Positions 6,444 through 14,454 of a stretch of DNA of 37,376 nt are shown in pieces; the stretch's first letter is position 1, and each line of letters begins with the position of its first letter. Source of the DNA: Sinomonas sp. ASV486 (lineage in GTDB: Bacteria; Actinomycetota; Actinomycetes; Actinomycetales; Micrococcaceae); the NCBI RefSeq assembly GCF_030908215.1, contig NZ_JAVFJK010000003.1:1-37376 (forward strand). The letters are read 5' to 3'. A program made the translations under genes and the position numbers. The notes under the pieces were generated by a model. It worked only from the letters and a program-made list of their open reading frames with translations, made no database searches and was not told the DNA's origin.

Positions 6444-7766
6444 CTACTGTGAGCGGGCCGATTTCCACAGGGACCTGGCCATCCGCCGCGCGTTCATGAG
6501 GTACAGGACAAGCCCGAGGAGGATCGCCACCGCGACGACCACGACCACGAGCCAGAGAAGGTCCCACCACCACGGCTCGAGCGGAACCCCGACGCCGATC
6601 CCAGCTGTGAGCAGCACTCCGGCACACGCGATGAGCATCAGCCTGAGCGGCAGCAGCATGACTGCAAGCGCTCGGTGTTCGGGGGCGCGCGCCATCCATG
6701 ACAGGAACAGAGCTGGCCCTACGAGGAGCAACGAGACCGCCTGCGACGGCACCGTGAAGCGGGGCGAGAGGATCGGAGCGCCGAAGAACTTCTGCGCCGC
6801 CACAGCCACGGCGAACAAGAGCACGACCAGCACGCCCACGACCGTGAAGGTGAAGACACCGGAAGCTGCCGGGACGAGCTCGACACTCACCTCCGCCCCC
6901 GAATAGTTCTCCGACGGCGCGAACGCGACATGGGCGGTGCTCCGCGGCTTGGCGGGGACGTCCTCGCGAGGGTCTGCGACATACTCGTCGCCAGCCGTCT
7001 CCTGCACGCTGAGCCGGCGGACGACCAGGCCGGCAGGTGCACTGAACTCAACATGCTGGCTGTGCGCCAGGCCCGCGTCTGGGAGGTCGAACTCGATGAT
7101 CCCGACCCTGTTGCCGAGATCCGGGATCGGCAGGCTGCGGTCATAGGAGAACTTGACCACAGTCCTCTTCCCGACGAGGTCTCCTTCGACCTCGACCACG
7201 AGGAGGAACTGGTCCAGAAACCCCTTCACCATCCGGGCGACAACCGCCCTGCTCTCCGGGTCGGCGATGCCGCTCAAGGGCATGAGCTTCCGGTCGACCT
7301 CGTCCTCGATTGCTTTCCTCGTCTCCGCGGACGTCTCGGCAGGGTTGAACCCGACGACGCGGTGTATGAGGTCGCGCATCTGCTCGGACTCCTCAGTCGG
7401 GCGGGGCACCCCGGGGCTCGTGATCTGGACCAGCATCTCAACGGCGAGCTGCGTGTTGTCGTCACGTCCGAGCACGGGCATCGGGTGGTCATCGGGCCCG
7501 GTAGCCGAGACACGGCGAAGCGCGCCCTTCTCGATCAGAGCGAGCGGTACCAGGACGCGGCCGTCCGACCCAGGCACTGCAAGGTCCGAGGGAAGCGTGA
7601 AGTCAAAGGAGATCGCGCGACGGGTGGTGCCGGTGGCGCCAAGGCTGATCGAGTCAACCCGCCGGTGCACCCAGAGGGGCGCCCCGAACAGCAGCGCCGC
7701 AATCCGCCGGCCCCTGTCTGGAGAGCCACTGAGGCCAGGCCAATTGATCTCGTTGGTCACCACCAC
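6444..7766 (-). CDS. membrane protein of unknown function with large N-terminal soluble domain
   Basis: A 440-aa protein. Residues 1-300 form a soluble part with alternating beta-like stretches (SFDFTLPSDLAV, KFSYDRSLPIPD, EVSVELVPAASG) and a helical piece at about 125-195. Then come four membrane segments at roughly 303-325, 342-360, 366-391 and 400-424, and a basic tail (NARRMARSLWKSARSQ) likely on the cytoplasmic side. There is no signal peptide. The start is a run of three GTG codons. TAGGGT lies 6 nt before the first (7766), which fits leaderless expression, and no Shine-Dalgarno is visible. I do not recognise the family. It shares a strand with, and lies 23 nt from, the 74-aa gene. Its upstream neighbour is a pseudogene on the other strand. 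Confidence 0.78.
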   Translation of the reverse strand: MVVTNEINWPGLSGSPDRGRRIAALLFGAPLWVHRRVDSISLGATGTTRRAISFDFTLPSDLAVPGSDGRVLVPLALIEKGALRRVSATGPDDHPMPVLGRDDNTQLAVEMLVQITSPGVPRPTEESEQMRDLIHRVVGFNPAETSAETRKAIEDEVDRKLMPLSGIADPESRAVVARMVKGFLDQFLLVVEVEGDLVGKRTVVKFSYDRSLPIPDLGNRVGIIEFDLPDAGLAHSQHVEFSAPAGLVVRRLSVQETAGDEYVADPREDVPAKPRSTAHVAFAPSENYSGAEVSVELVPAASGVFTFTVVGVLVVLLFAVAVAAQKFFGAPILSPRFTVPSQAVSLLLVGPALFLSWMARAPEHRALAVMLLPLRLMLIACAGVLLTAGIGVGVPLEPWWWDLLWLVVVVVAVAILLGLVLYLMNARRMARSLWKSARSQ

Positions 7767-7804
7767 GCCCCAACCCTATCGACACCGGAAGGATTGCATG
7801 CGCG

Positions 7805-8205
7805 GACGGCGTCGTGCTGGGCCAGCGTGACCCTGCAGGCCTGCGACGCCGCCCGCATCGCCCAAGGGCAGACGGTTTTGGTCATCGGTGCGTCGGGCGG
7901 TGTCGGCTCACAAGCGGTGCAGCTGGCAACAGGGCTCGTCGCCGGCAGCACCCCGCTCCCCGACTCCGCGGCGGGCGGTTGACCGGCATGGGTCGGCAGC
8001 TGAAGGCTCTGGCCCTGTCCTCCTTCGTCCGCCGGCGCCTGACAATGCTCGCCGCGGGCCCAGCGCGCAAGCGACCTCGCCCGACTCATCGAGGCTGGAA
8101 CCCTGAGGCCCGGGATCGACCGGACCTACCCGCTCGAGCAGCTGCTCGGTGCGATCCGCGCCCTCGTCGCGGGCACGTTCCTGCGGAAAGGTCGCCATCT
8201 CGGTC
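7805..8205 (+). pseudogene. decayed zinc-type quinone oxidoreductase / NAD(P)-dependent dehydrogenase
   Basis: Pieces of one medium-chain dehydrogenase are spread over several frames. Around 7812-7940 one frame gives LQACDAARIAQGQTVLV and IGASGGVGSQAVQLA, the nucleotide-binding start of a quinone-oxidoreductase Rossmann domain, and then hits a stop at 7980-7982. From 7988 a second frame gives GRQLKALALSSFVRRRLTML. From 8071 a third gives SDLARLIEAGTLRPGIDRTY followed by PLEQ. From 8185 another shift gives GKVAISV, the usual C-terminal end. About 150 codons between the glycine motif and the RRLTML helix are missing, as is the whole N-terminal half. The order matches the family, so this is one gene wrecked by deletion and at least two or three frameshifts. 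Confidence 0.82.
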
Positions 8206-8290
8206 CGAGTGCGCACGACGACGGTGCCTTGCCCAAGAAATGTCGGAGGGCCCAATTAGGTTCTGATCATCGCTGACGGACGGGGGACCG

Positions 8291-8737
8291 ATGGGCAGGG
8301 GACCGATCGAATGGTGGGAGTGGCTGGTCTTGCTGGGACCGATCGCCGCGCCGCTCCTTATCGCCGCGGCTACTTTGACCGCGGCCGGTATCGCCGCTCG
8401 GGTCGCCATACGGACTCTCCGACAGCGGGATCTCGCCGACCGAAAGGCCGAATGGTGGCGCAGGACCCAGTGGGCCTTCGACACCGTTCACGCAGATTCG
8501 GCTTCCCGACGTGAGCTGGCGCTCGACGTACTCGACGTCCTCGCCGAGAGCGACCTGCCGACACTCGAGGAGGTCCTTCTCCTGGAGACAGCCAACCGAC
8601 TGCCACTGCGGGCGGCACAAGGCAGGCTGGACGCTGAACTGGAGGTCATCGACAATGGAGATTCAGAGGGAGAGGCGGAAGCCGATGAGCACCACGACGC
8701 CGGCGCACAGCCCGGGAAAGCAGCAGGCGGCATCTAA
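8291..8737 (+). CDS. small protein with one N-terminal membrane segment
   Basis: A 148-aa protein of unknown function. The N-terminus MGRGPIEWWEWLVLLGPIA leads into a single hydrophobic helix (about residues 10-33). A charged helical stretch follows (RTLRQRDLADRKAEWWRRTQ), then a soluble part with repeated Leu/Asp/Glu helices and an acidic tail. This is an anchored topology with a cytoplasmic body. The ATG at 8291 is preceded by GGGGGACC, only a moderate RBS. Its 3' end overlaps the next gene (start 8685) by 53 nt in another frame, which suggests translational coupling. It lies next to a pseudogene in an accessory-looking stretch. No family is recognised. Confidence 0.65.
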   Translation: MGRGPIEWWEWLVLLGPIAAPLLIAAATLTAAGIAARVAIRTLRQRDLADRKAEWWRRTQWAFDTVHADSASRRELALDVLDVLAESDLPTLEEVLLLETANRLPLRAAQGRLDAELEVIDNGDSEGEAEADEHHDAGAQPGKAAGGI

Positions 8738-8870
8738 GAGGGTCGTCCGAGTCCCGCGCGGAGAGCTGCGAGTGCAGGCAGCAGCAGCACGGCTCCAGGT
8801 CACCATCGACAAGCGGCTTGACCGCGAAACCCCCGAGTGGATCAAAGAGCTCGCGAAGAAGCAGTACTGA
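8685..8870 (+). CDS. small basic protein overlapping the previous gene (61 aa)
   Basis: Reads MSTTTPAHSPGKQQAASKRV at its start, then VPRGELRVQAAAARLQVTID and a C-terminal helix TPEWIKELAKKQY. The ATG at 8685 follows GAGGCGGA and is preferred to the in-frame ATG at 8655, although the earlier one cannot be excluded. It starts inside the upstream membrane-anchored gene and ends before a strong hairpin, so the pair forms a two-gene unit. The size, the charge and the overlap resemble toxin-antitoxin or phage-accessory pairs, but no family motif supports either. Confidence 0.6.
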   Translation: MSTTTPAHSPGKQQAASKRVVRVPRGELRVQAAAARLQVTIDKRLDRETPEWIKELAKKQY

Positions 8871-8938
8871 CGTCCCAGCACAGCCGGGGGTCTGGCCAAA
8901 CGACGGGTGCGCACCCTTCCCGCACGAGGTGGGTGCTG

Positions 8939-8980
8939 ACGACGCCGCCGCCCCACCAAGGGGACGGGCGGCGCCGTCGT
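8939..8980. terminator. hairpin terminator, CGCCGTCGTGCGT family
   Basis: ACGACGCCGCCGCCC (8939-8953) pairs with GGGCGGCGCCGTCGT (8966-8980) with one mismatch in 15 bp. It lies between the convergent 61-aa gene and idnD and can serve both. Confidence 0.75.
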
Positions 8981-9049
8981 GCGTGAAAGAAGTGGCCTAC
9001 GCGACCCCGAGCTCGTTGTTTCGGTGATGCGGCCATGGGCGGCCGGCGC

Positions 9050-10090
9050 TCAGAACGAGATGAGGACCTTGGAAGAGACCGAGGCGTCGGCGGCGGTCTC
9101 GAAACCCCGGAGCGCGTCCTCCACAGGCACCACGTGCGTCACGATCCCCTCGGTCCTGAGGGTGCCGTCGCCCAGCGCGGCCAGGACGTCGCCGAACTCC
9201 CCCGCGAAACGGAACGAGCCCGCGAGGGTGAGTTCCCGTGTGATGGCCGTCGCCATGGGTGCCTCGACGCCACCGGCGCGCTGCAGGCCCAGCATGACGA
9301 CGGTGCCCCCGCGGGCCGCGGCCGAGACTGCCGCCGCGAGCCCGGGCACCGTCCCGCTCGATTCGACGACGACGTCGGCGTGGAGCGCCTCGATGGCCTC
9401 GTCGTCGCGCGCGTCCAGGGTCCGCGCGCCCTGTTGGCGGGCTATACCCAGCGGGACCTCGAAGACGTCCGTCGCGACGACTTCGGCGGCCCCGTGGTGG
9501 TGGGCGGCCGCAATGACGAGCTGGCCGATGGGCCCCGCGCCGATCACCGCCACGCGCTTGCCCCGCACGTCGCCGGCGCGCTCGAGTCCGTGCCACGCGA
9601 CGGTGGCCGGTTCGGCGAGCGCCGCGGTCTCGAGCGAGAGGCCCTTGGGCACGCCGTGGAGCATGCGGGCTGGAAGGGCCACCCGGCGGGCGAACGCGCC
9701 TTGCGTGTGGGGGCGGTGCATGGCCGAGCCCAGATAGGTGGACGCGGGCGCGAGGTTTGGCCGGTCGGCCGGATACGGGGTCCTGCCGTCGCCGCGCGGG
9801 GTGAGCGGATGGGCCGCCACGCGGGTCCCCGCCGTGGGGCCGGTGCCGTCGGCCGCGGCCCGGATCACGCGCCCCGAGACCTCGTGCCCGAGGATCATGG
9901 GCTCTCGGAGGATGGAGGCCCCGGCCGCCCCGTGCTTCCAGTAGTGCAGGTCGGAGCCGCACACGCCGCCGAAGGCGACCTCCACGACGGCCTCGTCGTC
10001 CGCGGGCACGGGCTCCGGCACGGGCCCGATCCGCAGGTCGCCCGCCGCGTGGGCGACGACGCCGAGGTTCTCCCGCGCAGCACCCGTCAT
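9050..10090 (-). CDS. idnD: L-idonate 5-dehydrogenase-like zinc dehydrogenase
   Basis: Medium-chain dehydrogenase, 346 aa, expected to convert L-idonate to 5-keto-D-gluconate. The GroES-like domain has the catalytic Cys in GGVCGSDLHYWKHG and His-Glu in LGHEVSG. The segment YLGSAMHRPHTQGAFARRV is characteristic of IdnD, and the Rossmann motif is GAGPIG. The four cysteines of the structural zinc lobe are missing; that stretch reads HPLTPRGDGRTPYPADRPN with no Cys, which is odd for this subfamily. The ATG at 10090 overlaps the idnO stop by 1 nt (TGATG), so it is translationally coupled. It is the last gene of the permease-idnO-idnD operon. A related hexonate or sorbitol-type substrate is possible. 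Confidence 0.85.
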   Translation of the reverse strand: MTGAARENLGVVAHAAGDLRIGPVPEPVPADDEAVVEVAFGGVCGSDLHYWKHGAAGASILREPMILGHEVSGRVIRAAADGTGPTAGTRVAAHPLTPRGDGRTPYPADRPNLAPASTYLGSAMHRPHTQGAFARRVALPARMLHGVPKGLSLETAALAEPATVAWHGLERAGDVRGKRVAVIGAGPIGQLVIAAAHHHGAAEVVATDVFEVPLGIARQQGARTLDARDDEAIEALHADVVVESSGTVPGLAAAVSAAARGGTVVMLGLQRAGGVEAPMATAITRELTLAGSFRFAGEFGDVLAALGDGTLRTEGIVTHVVPVEDALRGFETAADASVSSKVLISF

Positions 10091-10872
10091 CAGACGACCG
10101 CCGTCATGCCGCCGTCGACGAACAGCGTCTGTCCGTTGACGAAGTCGCTTGCGGAGCTTGCGAGGAACACGAGCGCGCCGACCAGGTCGCGGGTGTCTCC
10201 CCAGCGCGCCGCGGGGGTGCGCTGGCGCACCCAGTCGGAGAAGTCCTCGTCGGCCACGAGCGCCTGGGTCAGCTCGGTGGCGAAGTAGCCGGGAGCGATC
10301 GCATTGGCCTGGATGCCATGGGGGGCGAGGTCTGCGCACAGTCCCTTCGTCAGCATGACGATGGCGCCCTTCGTCGCCGAGTACGGCGCGATGGAGGGCC
10401 GTGCGAGCTGGCTCTGCACGCTGCCGATCTGGATGATCTTCCCGCTCCCCCGCTCGACCATGCCGCGGCTCACACGGCGTGCCAGGTAGAACGCGCTCGA
10501 GACGTTGGTGGCCATGAGGACGTCCCAGTCCTCGTCGCTGAACTCGCCGATCGGCGCGCGCCGCTGGATGCCGGCGTTGTTGACCAGTACGTCGAGCACG
10601 CCGACCTCCGCTTCGAGCGCGGCGATTCCGGCGTCGACGGCGGCCGGGTCGGTGACGTCGAACGTCACGCTGCGTGCTTGTGAGCCGGTCGCGTCGGCAA
10701 CTTCGGCCGCGGCGCGGGCCGCCTTCCCTGCGTCCCGGCCGTGCACGACGACGCTGGCTCCCGCCGCGGCGAGCCCCTCCACGAGTGCGCGCCCGATGCC
10801 CTGGCTGGACCCCGTGACGAGCGCGGACTTCCCTTCGAGGCCGAAGGCGGCAATCCCGGTGGGTGCCCTCAC
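10090..10872 (-). CDS. idnO: gluconate 5-dehydrogenase-like SDR
   Basis: Short-chain dehydrogenase, 260 aa, expected to reduce 5-keto-D-gluconate to D-gluconate with NADPH, the step after IdnD. Motifs are TGSSQGIG (20-27), VVHGRD for cofactor choice, NNAG at about 98-101, S151 in IGSVQSQLARPS, and Y164-x3-K168 (YSATK). The tail VDGGMTAVV is typical. The start is GTG at 10872, overlapping the permease stop by 4 nt (GTGA), which argues against any later start. Its position between an MHS permease and idnD supports the sugar-acid assignment. From sequence alone an SDR substrate is uncertain. Confidence 0.87.
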   Translation of the reverse strand: MRAPTGIAAFGLEGKSALVTGSSQGIGRALVEGLAAAGASVVVHGRDAGKAARAAAEVADATGSQARSVTFDVTDPAAVDAGIAALEAEVGVLDVLVNNAGIQRRAPIGEFSDEDWDVLMATNVSSAFYLARRVSRGMVERGSGKIIQIGSVQSQLARPSIAPYSATKGAIVMLTKGLCADLAPHGIQANAIAPGYFATELTQALVADEDFSDWVRQRTPAARWGDTRDLVGALVFLASSASDFVNGQTLFVDGGMTAVV

Positions 10873-12281
10873 GGCCGGACCCTGACGAGTCGCTGGGTGG
10901 TGGCTTCCACGCCGTCGCCCACCTCGTCGCGGGAGAGCTTGAGGGCGTCGTCCGCGCGGAGCAGGTCGCGGCGGAGCGTCTCGGGGACGAGGAAGGTGGA
11001 GCAGGTCGTGATGAGGGCCAGGGTGGCCATGTAGGTGGCGAGCAGCACCCAGTTCCCGTGGCTGACGGCGATGATGTAGGCGCCCAGCACGCCGGCCAGA
11101 CCCCCTGCCAGTACCGCAGAGATCTCCCGGGCCATGGCGACGCCGAGGTAGCGGTGCCTGTTGCCGAACATCTCAGGCAGCATGGCACACTGCGGACCGA
11201 GCATCGTGTTGACGGCGATGCCGATGCCGACCGCCACGACCGCGACCGCGAGGACGTGGTTCCCCAGCGAGAGCAGCCACCACGCCGGGAACGAGTACAG
11301 GAGCATGAAGACCGCACCGAAGCGGTAGACGGTGCGTCGTCCTACCCGGTCGGAGATGGCGCCGGCGAGCGGTACCGAGAAGACGCCGATGAGGGAGCCG
11401 ATCGTGACGCCCCAGGCGAGCAGGCCCTTGTCGGCGCTGCTGCCGACGACCGAGACGAAGAAGCTCAGGGCGAGGGTCTGGAACATGTAGGAGCCGCCGT
11501 TCTCGGCCATGCGCAGGCCGATGCCCACGATGACGCCCGGCAGTCCCTTGGTGAAGATCTCCCGCACCGGCTTGTCCTGGAGCTGCTCATGCTTCTCGAG
11601 CGGCACGAACGTGGGAGTCTCGCGGAGCTTGGTCCGGATGACAATGGCCACGAGGATGAGCACGAAGGAGAGCAGGAAGGGCACGCGCCAGCCCCAGCTC
11701 ATGAGCTGGTCCTTGGGCAGCAGCGAGATGGCGCTGAAGACCAGCCCCGCGAGCAGGGTTCCCGCCTGGATGCCGATGAAGGGCAGCGCCGCGAAGAAGC
11801 CACGCCGCTTGACCGGAGCGTATTCGGCCATGAGCACTGTGGAGCCCGCCTGCTCCGCCCCGGCGCCGAATCCCTGGAGCAGGCGGAGCGTGACGAGGAG
11901 GACCGGCGCCAGCAGCCCGATCTGGTCGTACGTGGGCAGGAGGCCGATGAGGGTCGAGGCGCCGCCCATCAGCAGGATGGTCACCACGAGGATGGTCTTA
12001 CGACCCAGGCGGTCACCGAGCCGGCCGAAGAACAGGCCGCCGAAGGGCCGTGCCAAGAAGCCGACGCCGTAGGTCGCGAAGGCGGCGACGGTCGCCATCG
12101 CTGGGTCGCCCTGGGGGAAGAACAGCAGGTTGAAGATGAGGGCTGTCGAGAGCCCATAGAGCGCGAAGTCGAAGTACTCGAGCGCGCTGCCGACGCTCGA
12201 GGCGAGCGTTGCGCGCTGCAGGTTCTTGGCATAGTCCGGATCCGACGATCCCGGATGCTGGGCGGTGTCCCTAGTGGTCAC
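10869..12281 (-). CDS. MHS-family major facilitator permease (sugar-acid uptake)
   Basis: Proton-coupled permease of the metabolite:H+ symporter group (relatives of KgtP, ShiA and ProP), about 470 aa with twelve predicted membrane segments. The loop GRLGDRLGRKTIL after helix 2 is the MFS signature, and DRVGRRTVYRF is its counterpart in the second half. The N-terminal ALEYFDFALYG motif is typical of MHS. A GTG at 12281 is preferred because AAGGGAG lies 6 nt before it; the ATG at 12287 directly abuts that sequence. It overlaps idnO by 4 nt and leads the operon. The promoter is visible as TTGAAC (12378-12373), a 17-nt spacer, and TAAGGT (12355-12350), with an operator over the -35. The substrate is inferred from its neighbours. 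Confidence 0.9.
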   Translation of the reverse strand: MTTRDTAQHPGSSDPDYAKNLQRATLASSVGSALEYFDFALYGLSTALIFNLLFFPQGDPAMATVAAFATYGVGFLARPFGGLFFGRLGDRLGRKTILVVTILLMGGASTLIGLLPTYDQIGLLAPVLLVTLRLLQGFGAGAEQAGSTVLMAEYAPVKRRGFFAALPFIGIQAGTLLAGLVFSAISLLPKDQLMSWGWRVPFLLSFVLILVAIVIRTKLRETPTFVPLEKHEQLQDKPVREIFTKGLPGVIVGIGLRMAENGGSYMFQTLALSFFVSVVGSSADKGLLAWGVTIGSLIGVFSVPLAGAISDRVGRRTVYRFGAVFMLLYSFPAWWLLSLGNHVLAVAVVAVGIGIAVNTMLGPQCAMLPEMFGNRHRYLGVAMAREISAVLAGGLAGVLGAYIIAVSHGNWVLLATYMATLALITTCSTFLVPETLRRDLLRADDALKLSRDEVGDGVEATTQRLVRVRP

Positions 12282-12349
12282 GGCCATCTCCCTTGATTGG
12301 CTGGAACAGGAGGTGCCTGCACGTGCGTGCTTCTCGGCTCCTGTGACCT

Positions 12350-12378
12350 ACCTTACCAACCTGATGAATCCTGTTCAA
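12350..12378 (-). promoter_or_regulatory. promoter of the permease-idnO-idnD operon
   Basis: On the minus strand, TTGAAC (12378-12373) and TAAGGT (12355-12350) are separated by exactly 17 nt. The -35 is part of the operator at 12365-12388. Confidence 0.6.
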
Positions 12379-12388
12379 CCCTCTGAAC
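12365..12388 (-). promoter_or_regulatory. three-half-site operator, probable IclR target
   Basis: Read on the minus strand: GTTCA-N6-TGAAC-N4-TTCA. The first two half-sites form an inverted repeat (12388-12373) and a third lies at 12368-12365. It covers the -35 and part of the spacer of the permease promoter, and the 3' end of the IclR gene. The same arrangement occurs at 14437-14460. Confidence 0.65.
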
Positions 12389-13220
12389 TCCGTCGACTTT
12401 CCTCGAGATCCCGACGTGCCGATGCCCCGAGGGGGTTCGTCAATTGCAGGGCCGCATCCTTGAGCGCCTCGGCCACTCGTTCCAGGTGCTCCGGGGTCGC
12501 GCGGGCCTCCTGGATGGCGACGCCCAGCGCCAGCGGCGGATCACCCGGCGCCCAGCCCTCGAGCGGCACGGCGACCCCGACGAGCCCGGGCATCCCTTGC
12601 CCCGGATCGAGCGCCCAGCCGCGCTCGCGGGCGCGGTGGAGCTTCTCGAGAAGCTCCGGCAGCTCGCGCACGCTGCGGTCCGTGACATGGGGGAACGGGA
12701 CCTGATCAGCCATGATCGCCTCGATCCGGGAATCATCCATGACCATGAGCAGGGCGTTCCCCGTGGCGCTCAGGGCGGCGTGGATCCTTGACCCCAGCGG
12801 GGTTCCGAAGCGGACTGTGCGCGAGCCCTCGTGGCGGGCCAGGTAGAGCGCGTCATGGTCGTCGAGCATGGCCACCTGCACCACCTCGTGACGGAGCACG
12901 GGCGAGGCCTGGCAGACGGCGTAGAACTCCCGCACCTGGTTGAACTGGGCGGCGAAGGCGCCGCCCAGTTCGGCGTTGCGGCGGCCCAACTGGTAGCCCG
13001 AGGGGACCCGCTGGACCATGCCGCCCTCCTCGAGCGCCAGGCACAGGTTCATGGTCGAGGACTTGGGCAGCCCGAGCGCCGTGGCAATCTCGGTGAGCGT
13101 CAGGGGGCCGTTGGCCTCCGCGAGCACGCCCAGGATCTTCAGGCTGCGCGTGACCGCGGGGGCGGGGTCCCGGCGCTCGCGGTCCTGCTCATCGCCATCG
13201 TTCGGAATGGACTTCGCCAT
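12375..13220 (-). CDS. IclR-family transcriptional regulator
   Basis: A 281-aa regulator: an N-terminal winged helix-turn-helix (about residues 20-85, with LTLTEIATALGLPKSSTMNL as recognition unit) and a C-terminal effector-binding domain (HEVVQVAMLDDHDALYLARH through the GWALDPGQGMPGLVGVAVPL region). The start at 13220 has AGAGGAG 7 nt upstream; an earlier in-frame ATG at 13253 lacks one. It sits between the dehydrogenase at 13308 and the permease operon, on the same strand, so it most likely controls both. The shared operator found at 12365-12388 and 14437-14460 fits this. Whether it represses or activates is not shown; overlap with the -35 suggests repression. The effector is probably the hexonate or a keto derivative. 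Confidence 0.92.
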   Translation of the reverse strand: MAKSIPNDGDEQDRERRDPAPAVTRSLKILGVLAEANGPLTLTEIATALGLPKSSTMNLCLALEEGGMVQRVPSGYQLGRRNAELGGAFAAQFNQVREFYAVCQASPVLRHEVVQVAMLDDHDALYLARHEGSRTVRFGTPLGSRIHAALSATGNALLMVMDDSRIEAIMADQVPFPHVTDRSVRELPELLEKLHRARERGWALDPGQGMPGLVGVAVPLEGWAPGDPPLALGVAIQEARATPEHLERVAEALKDAALQLTNPLGASARRDLEESRRSSEG

Positions 13221-13307
13221 GCAGGTCTCCTCTTGCTCCCCGTGCTTGCGCACGCGTGTGTGCCCAGCTGTCGGGCCGGGCCCATTATGGCCGAGAGTCC
13301 TGCGGTC

Positions 13308-14366
13308 TCAGTAGAACTCCACCGTGTTGACCACATTGCGCATGGCCTGCCCGTCCAGCAGCCGGCTCGCGTTCGCGGCGAAGAGCCGCGCGATCCGCTC
13401 CTCCTCCTGGGAGTTCAACGCTGCCGTGTGCGGGCTGATCAGCACATCGTCGCGTCCCCACAGCGGAGAATCCGCCGGCAGCGGCTCCACTTCGAACACG
13501 TCCAGCGCGGCGAAGGAGACTCTCCCGCTCTCGAGCGCCGGCACGAGCGCGGACTCATCGATCACCGTGCCACGGCCCACGTTGACCACGATGGCTCCGG
13601 GCTTGATGGACCCGAGCACCTCATGGCCTACGAGGTGGTGGGTATGCTCGGTCCCGGGCAGCGTGACGACGAGGGCATCAGCCTCGGCGGCGGCGCGCGC
13701 GAGCTCGTCCACCGGCACGAGCCGATCCACGCCGTCGACCGGCTCCCCGCTGCGGGTCGTGCCCCACACGGTGGCGCCGAGCGCCTTGAAGCGGCGGGCA
13801 CACTCGGCGCCGATGCCGCCCAGGCCGACGACGAGCACCGTCATCTCTTCGAGCTGCTTCATCTCCCAGCGGTCGGTCCACACGCGCCCACGCTGCTGCG
13901 CGATGAGGCGTGGCAGGGACTTCGCGCCCGCGAGCACGCCGAAGACGGCGAATTCAGCGAGCGGGCCGCCATGCATTCCGGCCGAGGTCGTGAAGGCAAC
14001 GCGCTGGAGCGCCTCCTCCGGCAGCCCGGCGGCCTTGACTTGGCTGCCGCCGCCCGCCGCTGTCGTGTGCACCCAGCGCAGGCCGGGATTGGACGCGACG
14101 GCGCGGTGGAGCGCGGCCGGGTCGACGTCGGGAATGCCGAACAGGAAGTCCGCCGAGTCGACGAGGGCCTCGAACGCCGCCTGCTCCTGTGAGGTGCGGA
14201 CGCGGTCGGGGTCACCGGACCAGTCGGCCGGTCCGCGCATGGGACGGTAGAGTCCGTGGTCGCGCACGACCTCGAGGCGGGGTTCGAGCGCCTCAATGAG
14301 TTGGCAGTGCTCTTCGGAGAGCGGGACAGCGACGACAGCGCGGACCGAACCAGTGGTCTCGGACAT
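13308..14366 (-). CDS. D-2-hydroxyacid dehydrogenase (NAD-dependent)
   Basis: A 352-aa member of the D-isomer-specific 2-hydroxyacid dehydrogenases, which interconvert 2-keto acids and D-2-hydroxy acids. The NAD-binding motif is VGLGGIGAECARRFKALG. Catalytic residues are visible as Arg in NVGRGTVIDESAL, Glu in LDVFEVEPLP and His in ISPHTAAL. The ATG at 14366 follows GAAGGGGAT; an upstream frame extension to 14423 lacks a start signal. A minus-strand promoter, TTGTTC (14454-14449), 18 nt, TACCCT (14430-14425), overlaps the operator at 14437-14460. In this cluster a 2-keto-sugar acid such as 2-ketogluconate, glyoxylate or hydroxypyruvate is a plausible substrate; this is inference from context. 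Confidence 0.9.
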   Translation of the reverse strand: MSETTGSVRAVVAVPLSEEHCQLIEALEPRLEVVRDHGLYRPMRGPADWSGDPDRVRTSQEQAAFEALVDSADFLFGIPDVDPAALHRAVASNPGLRWVHTTAAGGGSQVKAAGLPEEALQRVAFTTSAGMHGGPLAEFAVFGVLAGAKSLPRLIAQQRGRVWTDRWEMKQLEEMTVLVVGLGGIGAECARRFKALGATVWGTTRSGEPVDGVDRLVPVDELARAAAEADALVVTLPGTEHTHHLVGHEVLGSIKPGAIVVNVGRGTVIDESALVPALESGRVSFAALDVFEVEPLPADSPLWGRDDVLISPHTAALNSQEEERIARLFAANASRLLDGQAMRNVVNTVEFY

Positions 14367-14424
14367 GGGATCCCCTTCGTTGCGGCAGTTCCGATGGCGT
14401 CCACGGGAGCGAACGACTCCCACA

Positions 14425-14454
14425 AGGGTAGCGTGGGTTCAACGTACTGAACAA
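14425..14454 (-). promoter_or_regulatory. promoter of the D-2-hydroxyacid dehydrogenase gene
   Basis: TTGTTC (14454-14449) and TACCCT (14430-14425) with 18-nt spacing on the minus strand. The operator at 14437-14460 covers the -35 and much of the spacer. Confidence 0.55.

Noticed and set aside
9050-11317. Apparent 755-codon minus-strand protein covering idnD and regions upstream
   Set aside because: Only the part from 10090 down is a real protein. Upstream it reads through idnO and the permease in the wrong frame, with Arg/Ser-rich shadow composition.
10863-12296. 477-codon plus-strand ORF opposite the permease
   Set aside because: Antisense of the MHS permease; composed mainly of Glu, Asp, Arg and Gly with no fold signature.
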